The notes beneath the pieces are model-generated. The model saw only the letters and a list, made by a program, of their open reading frames with translations. It made no database searches and was not told the DNA's origin. This document shows, piece by piece, positions 1 to 4,744 of a stretch of 6,089 nt of DNA. Numbering within the stretch: the stretch's first letter is position 1; each line of letters starts with the position of its first letter. The position numbers and the translations under genes were made by a program. The stretch covers positions 1-6,089 of the forward strand of contig CALYSG010000099.1 of assembly GCA_945485605.1 (NCBI GenBank), written 5' to 3'. The stretch is from an uncultured Clostridia bacterium (GTDB taxonomy: Bacteria > Bacillota > Clostridia > Oscillospirales > CAG-272).

Positions 1-97
1 CGGGAAATAACCTGCTGCAGTTGCGGTGAGGCTCTGCTTTCTCCGAACATTCCGCCGAAAATATCGCAAGACATACCTTCCGTCGCACTCTTCGCAA

Positions 98-127
98 CTT
101 GCGGGGGTTCGATCCCTCCGGATCTCA
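98..127 (+). other. tRNA 3'-end-like fragment (T arm plus 3' acceptor strand)
   Basis: GGGGG-TTCGATC-CCTCC (103-119) folds as a canonical 5-bp T stem with a seven-base T loop containing the invariant TTC and the usual final C. It is followed directly by GGATCTC (120-126) and A127, which fit a 3' acceptor strand and discriminator base. A complete tRNA would need something close to GAGATCC 70-95 bases upstream. I find no such strand, no D arm and no anticodon arm in 1-97. The encoded CCA is also absent (ACA follows). It is therefore a fragment or a mimic, not a working tRNA. Its 3' end runs straight into the hairpin at 126-167. A chromosomal copy of a tRNA 3' end left at the far att site of an integrated element would look like this. 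A chance resemblance or a decayed tRNA are the alternatives. Confidence 0.4.
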
Positions 128-167
128 ACAAAATAAGGACACGGTAAACCGTGTCCTTATTTCGTTG
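126..167. terminator. Symmetric Rho-independent terminator hairpin shared by both strands
   Basis: A perfect 14-bp inverted repeat AAATAAGGACACGG (131-144) and CCGTGTCCTTATTT (149-162) encloses a TAAA loop. After one mismatch it is extended by CAAC/GTTG (126-129 and 164-167). The outer arms are A-rich on the 5' side and T-rich on the 3' side on both strands, so it can end transcription either way. On the minus strand it lies directly behind tRNA-Lys and is its obvious terminator; the outer base pairs reach into the encoded CCA. On the plus strand it follows the tRNA-like fragment at 98-127. Confidence 0.75.
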
Positions 168-241
168 GTGACCCATCGGGGAATCGAACCCCGGACACCT
201 TGATTAAAAGTCAAGTGCTCTACCGCCTGAGCTAATGGGTC
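166..241 (-). tRNA. tRNA-Lys (anticodon UUU)
   Basis: Read on the minus strand, the 76-nt gene gives a complete cloverleaf. The acceptor stem is GACCCAT/ATGGGTC, the D stem GCTC/GAGC, and the anticodon stem CTTGA/TCAAG. The anticodon loop CTTTTAA puts UUU at positions 206-208. The variable loop has five bases (GTGTC), and the T arm is CGGGG-TTCGATT-CCCCG. Discriminator A and an encoded CCA (166-168) follow. It decodes AAA and, by wobble, AAG lysine codons. It has its own promoter about 16 bases upstream (257-285) and a strong terminator immediately downstream, so it is a single-gene transcription unit independent of the pot operon. Nothing in the cloverleaf is damaged. Confidence 0.97.
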
Positions 242-256
242 GTCACGTACTTTATT

Positions 257-285
257 ATCTTACCACATCGCGCTTATTTTGTCAA
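257..285 (-). promoter_or_regulatory. Sigma-A-type promoter of tRNA-Lys
   Basis: On the minus strand a perfect -35 box TTGACA (280-285) is followed by a 17-bp spacer and a -10 box TAAGAT (257-262). A TG two bases before the -10 box gives an extended -10 element (TGGTAAGAT). Transcription would start about seven bases further on, leaving a leader of roughly eight bases before the mature 5' end at 241. This suits a highly expressed stable RNA. Confidence 0.85.
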
Positions 286-317
286 GTTTTTTCTTTCGTG
301 ATTGTGCACAAATACAG

Positions 318-354
318 GCGCCGAAATTTATTGTAAATTTACTGTTTTCGGCAC
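318..354 (-). terminator. Possible terminator hairpin between the flavodoxin gene and tRNA-Lys
   Basis: On the minus strand GTGCCGAAA (346-354) can pair with TTTCGGCGC (318-326) over nine base pairs including one U-G. The 19-base loop contains the perfect palindrome GTAAATTTAC (333-342). A moderately T-rich stretch, CTGTATTTG, follows. It lies about 140 bases past the flavodoxin stop and just before the tRNA-Lys promoter, a sensible place to end the upstream transcript. The T tract is poor and the loop large, so this is only a candidate. The rest of 286-495 holds no gene I can support. Confidence 0.35.
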
Positions 355-495
355 TTGGGTTTGCCTTTTCGACCTTTTTGTCTGTGAAGTCCTCGGGCAT
401 GACGCCGGTTCTTTTCAGCTTGCGGGGGCTATTTGAGTCTTCTTCTTCTCCCGGCCCCCTTTTGCAGAGCTTTCTTTTTCGTGCGAAGGATAAAG

Positions 496-1020
496 TCACC
501 CCTTTGTTTTTGTGATCTTTTCCGCCGCGCCGGCTATTGCTTCGGGAACGATCCCCGGCATCACGCGCGCCTCGCTTTCGTCGTCCGAGTCGCCGTTTTC
601 CTCTATATCGTTTATCATCGCGCGGACTGCGAGCTTTGCAAAGATATTTTTCTGCTTTGATGTTTTAAGCTCGCCGCCGAAGTTTGCCGCGAAGATCGCC
701 CTCCCGAGCAATTCTGCCCCGAAAGTGTCCTTGATATACTCTTCGGCGAGGTCCGCAAAGGCGCAACAGACGAAATATCCCGCACGTGCTGTATTCAGCT
801 CGTCTTTTCTTTCTTTAAGGAAGCGGCGAAGCCTTTTATCTGCCTTTCCGAACCTCACCGCGCCGCCGGCCACGACGGTATCAAAGTCCGAAAGGGAAGG
901 GATATTGTCCTTGCCGAGCTCAAAGAGGCTGACCTCGTGCCTTTGAAGGCAGTTGCCGAGCCTTTCGGCGCACTCGCGGGAAGTGCCTGTCTTCGTTGCG
1001 TAAATGACTGCGATCTTCAT
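496..1020 (-). CDS. Flavodoxin-domain protein (HemG / Flavodoxin_5 type)
   Basis: This is a 174-residue soluble protein, probably FMN-binding and cytoplasmic. The first strand MKIAVIYATKTGT leads into the phosphate-binding loop T9-K-T-G-T-S14, matching the flavodoxin pattern TxTGx[TS]. The isoalloxazine-side loop is AGGAVRFGK (51-59), as in the HemG-like branch. The FGGEL motif at 114-118 is typical of that branch. Proteins of this group include menaquinone-dependent protoporphyrinogen oxidase, but many clostridial relatives have no known substrate, so I would not call it HemG. An acidic stretch, roughly D138-E150, precedes the C-terminal helix. The ATG at 1020 is chosen over an in-frame ATG 63 bases upstream, because GAGAGG (1029-1034) stands eight bases before it, the fold starts exactly there, and the longer version would include part of the hairpin at 1053-1078. 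It follows the LiaF-like gene by 70 bases and has no clear promoter of its own in that gap. Confidence 0.85.
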   Translation of the reverse strand: MKIAVIYATKTGTSRECAERLGNCLQRHEVSLFELGKDNIPSLSDFDTVVAGGAVRFGKADKRLRRFLKERKDELNTARAGYFVCCAFADLAEEYIKDTFGAELLGRAIFAANFGGELKTSKQKNIFAKLAVRAMINDIEENGDSDDESEARVMPGIVPEAIAGAAEKITKTKG

Positions 1021-1052
1021 TGAGCTTACCTCTCTTTCCCGAAATCTCAAAC

Positions 1053-1078
1053 AGGCGCGGGGCGTCTGCCCCGCGCCT
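1053..1078 (-). terminator. Perfect 11-bp GC-rich hairpin between LiaF-like and flavodoxin genes
   Basis: On the minus strand AGGCGCGGGGC and GCCCCGCGCCT form a perfect 11-bp stem around an AGAC tetraloop, 12 bases after the LiaF-like stop codon. The sequence after it, GTTTGAGATTT, is only partly T-rich, so termination would be leaky. The flavodoxin ribosome site starts about 19 bases further on. The likely role is a partial terminator or an mRNA 3'-end stabiliser that lowers flavodoxin expression relative to the genes before it. Confidence 0.55.
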
Positions 1079-1090
1079 TTCATAAGCGGT

Positions 1091-1825
1091 TCAGCTTTTG
1101 CTTCTTTTGACCTCGACGCCGCCGAAGGAGCATTTCCCGGTGAGTATCACCGTAGGGCATCCGGCGACGGGCTCAAGCCCCTGCCGGATATTGACGCCTC
1201 CGCAGAAGGACGAGCATCTGTTTTCCGCCGATACTCCGGCGGGAAGGATTATCTCGACTCCTCCGAATGCTACTTCGAGCTTTATCTCGGCGTCGTTTAC
1301 GATCTCGGCGGTCGAGAGGTCGAGCTTCGAGGCGCCGAACGCCACGTTAAGCTCGGTACCGGTGAACTCTCTTCCGGCGTAGCTGAAATCCTTTGCGCCG
1401 AATTTCACCTCGTCCTCGCCGTCCCCGTCGCATGACGTCCACTCGGCTTGGCAGCAGGTATTATCTTTCTTCTTTTCCTTACGAACGAAGGGCGAGAAGA
1501 TGATCCTGAGCGCGATATTGATGAGCAGGACCGCTCCGAATACCGCGGCAGCCTTTCCCCAGCTCCAGCGCAATACGAACACCGCGACGAAGAGGAATAT
1601 GAGGTCGCCGGAAAATATAACGGAGTTGATTATTCCGAGCACGTTCTTCGAGAAGAAATCGTTCACGACTCCGTAGAGAAGAGGAATGATAATGAATATC
1701 ACCCACCAGCCATCGACGAATACGTTGCTCCATGCGATAACTCCGAGCCCGCAGAGAAGCAACACCGTTGCGATCCCTATAAGAAGAAGAGCCGTCAGAA
1801 TACTGTTTGCTATTTTTCTTCCCAT
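1091..1825 (-). CDS. Four-helix membrane protein with LiaF-like C-terminal domain
   Basis: The protein has 244 residues. The N-terminal half carries four hydrophobic segments, about 10-31, 38-54, 70-86 and 92-111, then a basic patch RKEKKK (115-120). This is the layout of LiaF-type N-terminal domains (DUF5668-like). The C-terminal half is rich in short beta strands with a recurring FGG/FGA turn: VAFGASKLDL (161-170), VAFGGVEIIL (185-194), SFCGGVNI (206-213) and SFGGVEV (233-239). This fits the LiaF C-terminal domain (DUF2154, cell-wall-active antibiotic response family). In Bacillus, LiaF restrains the envelope-stress sensor LiaS; no liaS or liaR is visible here. Eight cysteines occur, seven of them after the membrane part (124, 125, 132, 204, 208, 223, 232). 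The ATG at 1825 has AAAGGA twelve bases upstream. The gene starts 32 bases after potD with no terminator or clear promoter between, so co-transcription is likely. The family call is good; the function is not known. Confidence 0.8.
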   Translation of the reverse strand: MGRKIANSILTALLLIGIATVLLLCGLGVIAWSNVFVDGWWVIFIIIPLLYGVVNDFFSKNVLGIINSVIFSGDLIFLFVAVFVLRWSWGKAAAVFGAVLLINIALRIIFSPFVRKEKKKDNTCCQAEWTSCDGDGEDEVKFGAKDFSYAGREFTGTELNVAFGASKLDLSTAEIVNDAEIKLEVAFGGVEIILPAGVSAENRCSSFCGGVNIRQGLEPVAGCPTVILTGKCSFGGVEVKRSKS

Positions 1826-1857
1826 AATTTAAGTCAGTCCTTTCGGAAGATCATTGC

Positions 1858-2988
1858 TCAGTGAGTCTTTACGCTGTTCCAGAGCCCCGTCATATAGTCG
1901 AGCATCTCATCGTTGAGGTTTCTGAATGCGTATTTTTTGAAGGCTTCAAAGAAGTTGAAGCCCTCGGGATAGAGAACGTCGTAGGCGTCTCCAAGGTATT
2001 CCTTATACGCTTCGTTCTCGTATACCGTCTTGTTCGGCGAGGCGTAGTAGGTAGTCTCTGCGTTTGCGACGGCGGCTTCCTCCGAGAGAAGGAAGTTTAT
2101 GAATCTCTCGGCTACGAGCTTGTTCTTCGCGCCCTTCGGTATGCAAATGGCATCGACATAGAGGTTCGTTGCCTCGGGATAGTAGAACTGAAGGTCTACG
2201 CCATCTGCCTGTTCGTCTCTCATGGTGAAGTAGTCGCCGGCGTAGTATGCACCGACAGCCATCTCTCCGCTTTCCATGGCGTTGAAGATCTCGTCCATGT
2301 AGTAGCAGCAGGAGACATCGGCAAACTGCTTTTTAAGCTCTGCGGCGGCGCGGTCCCAATCAGCCTTGTCGGTGGTGTTTACATCAATGCCGAGCTTATA
2401 CATCGCCGTACCGAAGGCATCGCGCGGGTTGTTGAACTGTACGATCTTGTCCCTGTATGCGGGATTCCACATAAGGTCCCAGTTCTTCGCCGCGACATCC
2501 TCCGCCTTCACGGTGTTCGCGTCGTATATGACGCCGACCATTCCGTAGGTGTAGGGCACCGAGTATTCATTCGTCGGGTCATAGTAGAGATTTCTGAAGC
2601 CCTCTTCGATAGAGGTCTCAAACAGCGGTATATTCGAGAAATCGAGCTTTTCGAGCATATCGTGCTTGACGAAATATTCGATCATATAGTCGGAGGGGAT
2701 TATCACGTCGACGTTTATCGCACCCGATTCGAGCTTTGCGCGAAGGTCTTCGTTTGAGGCGTAGGTGTCGTAGTTGACCTTGACTCTTACGCCGTAGGTC
2801 TTGTAGTAGTATTCCTCGAATGCCTTCGGAACGTTGAGGAGCTCGGGGTCGTTTCCGATCGACATATATTCACCCCAGTTGTAGACATTGAGCACGCAGT
2901 CGTACTTTTCTCCGCAGGAGGAGAGTGCAAGCGCGGCGGGGATTACGAGAGCCGCGGCAAGGATGAGCGCGATGATTCTTTTTTTCAA
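1858..2988 (-). CDS. potD: Spermidine/putrescine ABC transporter substrate-binding lipoprotein PotD
   Basis: This 376-residue periplasmic-binding-type protein is anchored to the outer face of the membrane and captures polyamines for PotBC. A lipoprotein signal runs over residues 1-25: a KKR start, a hydrophobic core and the lipobox LSSC with Cys25 as the lipidation site. The mature part follows the PotD fold: VYNWGEYM (35-42), VIIPSDYMIEY (95-105), a hinge region near NNPRDAF (186-192), MAVGAYYAGDY (243-253), NLYVDAICIPKGAKNK (275-290) and FINFLLSEEAA (296-306). By alignment from memory to E. coli PotD, Trp38, Tyr41 and Asp279 match pocket residues, while two pocket tryptophans are replaced by Tyr249 and Tyr277. 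The start is TTG at 2988, overlapping the potC stop as TTGA. AAAGGAG (2999-3005) stands ten bases upstream. The next in-frame ATG codons would lose the signal peptide. The family is certain; the exact polyamine is not. Confidence 0.95.
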   Translation of the reverse strand: MKKRIIALILAAALVIPAALALSSCGEKYDCVLNVYNWGEYMSIGNDPELLNVPKAFEEYYYKTYGVRVKVNYDTYASNEDLRAKLESGAINVDVIIPSDYMIEYFVKHDMLEKLDFSNIPLFETSIEEGFRNLYYDPTNEYSVPYTYGMVGVIYDANTVKAEDVAAKNWDLMWNPAYRDKIVQFNNPRDAFGTAMYKLGIDVNTTDKADWDRAAAELKKQFADVSCCYYMDEIFNAMESGEMAVGAYYAGDYFTMRDEQADGVDLQFYYPEATNLYVDAICIPKGAKNKLVAERFINFLLSEEAAVANAETTYYASPNKTVYENEAYKEYLGDAYDVLYPEGFNFFEAFKKYAFRNLNDEMLDYMTGLWNSVKTH

Positions 2989-3005
2989 TTCAGGTTTTCT
3001 CCTTT
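2985..3005 (-). promoter_or_regulatory. potD ribosome site and TTGA stop/start overlap
   Basis: AAAGGAG (2999-3005) lies ten bases before a TTG start (2986-2988) whose last two bases belong to the potC TGA stop (2985-2987). The site decides the start: there is no in-frame ATG or GTG before the signal peptide. Ribosomes ending potC can restart at once, which ties PotD output to PotC. Confidence 0.75.
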
Positions 3006-3857
3006 TTTTGTTTTTCTTTGCTTTTTCAACTTATTTATATGCTTCCTTTCATCCTTCGCGCTTATGACGTTCGAGAGAATGAGAAGGAGCAATATCGTGA
3101 TGAAGATTATTGTGGCAAGGGCGTAGATCTTCGGCGTGACCGTCTTTTTCGTCATACTGTATATGAGGATCGGCAGGGTCTGAAAGTCGCTGCCCTTCGT
3201 GAAATAGCTTATAACGAAGTCGTCGAGCGAGAGCGTGAACGCCATGATCGCACCCGTGAAAACGCCCGGAAGGATCTCCGGCAGCTCGACCTTGAAGAAT
3301 GACTGAACGGGGGTGCAGCCGAGATCGAGCGCCGCCTCCGGGAGAGATCTGTCCATCTGTCTGAATTTCGGGAGCACCGACAGCACGACGTAGGGCAGGC
3401 TGAAGGTCACGTGCGATATGAGCAGCGTCCGGAAGCTCAGGATAGGGTCGAGTCCTATCAGCGTTCCGGCAAAGACAAAGAGAAGCATAAGGGATATACC
3501 GGTTATGATATCGGGATTCATGAGAGGGATATTCGTTGCGCTCATGACGAGCGACTTTATATACCTTTTTTTCATGCGGCTGATGCCGTAAGCCGCCGCA
3601 GTGCCTACGACGGTCGAGATAAGTGTCGAGCAGACGGCAAGGATCAATGTGTTCTTCAGCGCACCGAGGGTTATCTCGTCACGGAACAGCTCCTCATACC
3701 ATCTGAGCGAGAAGCCCTCCATTACCGCGGTGCTCTTGCCCGAGTTGAAGCTGAAATATATCAGTACGGCTATCGGGGCGAAGAGGAAGATAAAGACGGC
3801 TACAAGATAGATTATGCCGACGGCACCGTTACGGTTCCTGTATTTTCCGTTTTTCAA
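2985..3857 (-). CDS. potC: Polyamine ABC transporter permease PotC
   Basis: This is a 290-residue inner-membrane permease that pairs with PotB. Six hydrophobic segments lie near 12-35, 67-90, 104-133, 145-163, 199-220 and 246-265. The cytoplasmic EAA loop that docks on PotA is seen at 174-198: EAALDLGCTPVQ followed by a conserved ELPEILPG (191-198). DDFVISYF (212-219) after the loop is typical of PotC. The start must be TTG at 3857: it overlaps the potB stop as TTGA, AAGGGGGG (3866-3873) stands eight bases upstream, and residues from there match the normal PotC N terminus. The same frame stays open for 95 codons upstream, but that part is the shadow of potB. The first ATG would be codon 46 and would delete helix 1. 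The C-terminal tail (268-290) carries ten Lys/Arg, making the protein longer than E. coli PotC. potD follows in a second TTGA overlap. Confidence 0.94.
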   Translation of the reverse strand: MKNGKYRNRNGAVGIIYLVAVFIFLFAPIAVLIYFSFNSGKSTAVMEGFSLRWYEELFRDEITLGALKNTLILAVCSTLISTVVGTAAAYGISRMKKRYIKSLVMSATNIPLMNPDIITGISLMLLFVFAGTLIGLDPILSFRTLLISHVTFSLPYVVLSVLPKFRQMDRSLPEAALDLGCTPVQSFFKVELPEILPGVFTGAIMAFTLSLDDFVISYFTKGSDFQTLPILIYSMTKKTVTPKIYALATIIFITILLLLILSNVISAKDERKHINKLKKQRKTKKGENLN

Positions 3858-3873
3858 GGTATGAACCCCCCTT
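3854..3873 (-). promoter_or_regulatory. potC ribosome site and TTGA stop/start overlap
   Basis: AAGGGGGG (3866-3873), inside the last codons of potB, stands eight bases before the TTG start (3855-3857). TTG overlaps the potB TGA stop (3854-3856) by two bases. This fixes the PotC start and implies translational coupling of the two permease subunits, which are needed in equal amounts. Confidence 0.75.
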
Positions 3874-4729
3874 CGCTGTCGTCGCTGAAGTGGTTCAGTA
3901 CCGCCATGCTGGCAAGGATTATCAGCATCAGCACGAGAGAGATCGCCGCCGCGGCGTGAATGTTGTTGGCGTTGTATTGCGATTCTATAAGGTCGCCTAT
4001 CAGGAAGAACTTTCCTCCGCCGAGCTTCTGCGAGATATAGAAGGTCGATATCGAAGGTACGAATACCATCGTGATGCCCGAGAAGACTCCCGGAAGGCTG
4101 TGGGGGATTATGACCTTTGTCAGCACCCCGAAGCCGTTGCAACCGAGGTCGGCAGCCGCCTCGATAAGGCGCGTGTCGAGCTTTGTCATGACCGAATAGA
4201 TAGGAAGGATCATGTAGGGCAGAAAGTCATAGACCATACCGACTATGACCGCGCCCTCGGTATTTATCATTTTGAATGGGCCGAGTCCGATAAGTCCGAT
4301 GATCGAGTTTATTATGCCCTTGTTCTGGAGAATGACCATCCATGCGTAGGTCCTTATCAGGAAGTTCATCCACATCGGGAGCATTATGAGCAGGATGAGC
4401 AGTCTCTGTGTTCTCGGGTTTGCCTTCGAAATGAAGTAAGCCGCGGGGTATCCTATCAGTATGCAGATCACCGTAGCGATGAGGGCGAGCTTTACCGATC
4501 TCCAGAGTATGTAGAGCTTTTCCGGGGTGAAGAAGTCGAGAATGTTGTCGAAGGTGAAGTTCATCTGCCTGTCCGTGAAGGCGTAGACCGCCACGAAGAT
4601 CAGGGGGACGACGATGAACAGCACCGTCCATACGATGTGAGGTGCGGCGAGGAAGGCAGCGAGAAGGTTGCCTTTCTTCTTCGTTTTCTTCTTTTTAACG
4701 AGCGGAGGTTTTTCTTTTGAGAGATTCAC
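3854..4729 (-). CDS. potB: Polyamine ABC transporter permease PotB
   Basis: This 291-residue inner-membrane permease forms the channel together with PotC. Six hydrophobic segments lie near 25-50, 80-100, 108-126, 158-180, 214-233 and 258-278. The EAA loop is at 190-214: EAAADLGCNGFG followed by VIIPHSLPG, the expected contact site for the PotA ATPase. Motifs such as MLPMWMNFLIRTYAWM (116-131) and DFLPYMILPIYSVM (168-181) are characteristic of PotB. The N-terminal 20 residues contain nine lysines (5, 7, 12-15, 17-19) and no membrane segment. The start is GTG at 4729 with an excellent GGAGGTG (4737-4743) seven bases before it, 15 bases after the potA stop. The length is close to that of known PotB proteins. 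It ends in the TTGA overlap with potC, indicating translational coupling. Confidence 0.96.
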   Translation of the reverse strand: MNLSKEKPPLVKKKKTKKKGNLLAAFLAAPHIVWTVLFIVVPLIFVAVYAFTDRQMNFTFDNILDFFTPEKLYILWRSVKLALIATVICILIGYPAAYFISKANPRTQRLLILLIMLPMWMNFLIRTYAWMVILQNKGIINSIIGLIGLGPFKMINTEGAVIVGMVYDFLPYMILPIYSVMTKLDTRLIEAAADLGCNGFGVLTKVIIPHSLPGVFSGITMVFVPSISTFYISQKLGGGKFFLIGDLIESQYNANNIHAAAAISLVLMLIILASMAVLNHFSDDSEGGFIP

Positions 4730-4744
4730 GGCGCGGCACCTCCG

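Noticed and set aside
1..127. A tmRNA or a tRNA with a long variable arm ending at 127.
   Set aside because: There is no GGAC before the T arm as in tmRNA, and no 5' strand complementary to GGATCTC at any tRNA-like distance. The best attempt (GAGGCTC at 28-34) has a mismatch and two wobbles and leaves no D or anticodon arm.
1..147. Open frames on both strands at the left edge: plus-strand codons 1-48 ending at 147, and a minus-strand frame with an ATG at 74 running off the window.
   Set aside because: Both pass through the tRNA-like fragment, and the minus ATG has GGAAGG only one base away. The minus-strand codons look plausible, but too little is visible to call a gene.
419..459. Inverted repeat GGGGGC/GCCCCC (424-429 and 454-459) followed by TTTT on the plus strand; also a 10-base match CTTGCGGGGG shared by 98-107 and 419-428.
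   Set aside because: The loop is 24 bases and no plus-strand transcript is evident; the 10-base match does not extend and is likely chance.
260..499. A 79-codon minus-strand ORF starting with GTG in a GTGA overlap with the flavodoxin stop.
   Set aside because: The overlap resembles the pot junctions, but AAGGGG touches the start codon, the peptide is low in complexity and unrecognised, and its 3' part runs through the tRNA-Lys promoter. It is more likely spacer read as protein.
1861..2757. Long plus-strand open frames opposite potD, and similar ones opposite potA, potB and potC.
   Set aside because: They are antisense shadows caused by the codon use of clear minus-strand genes, with no matching domains or ribosome sites.
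3858..4142. A 95-codon N-terminal extension of PotC, as the reading frame stays open upstream.
   Set aside because: It lies wholly within potB, its residues look like out-of-frame translation, and the TTG at 3857 has a ribosome site and yields a normal PotC.
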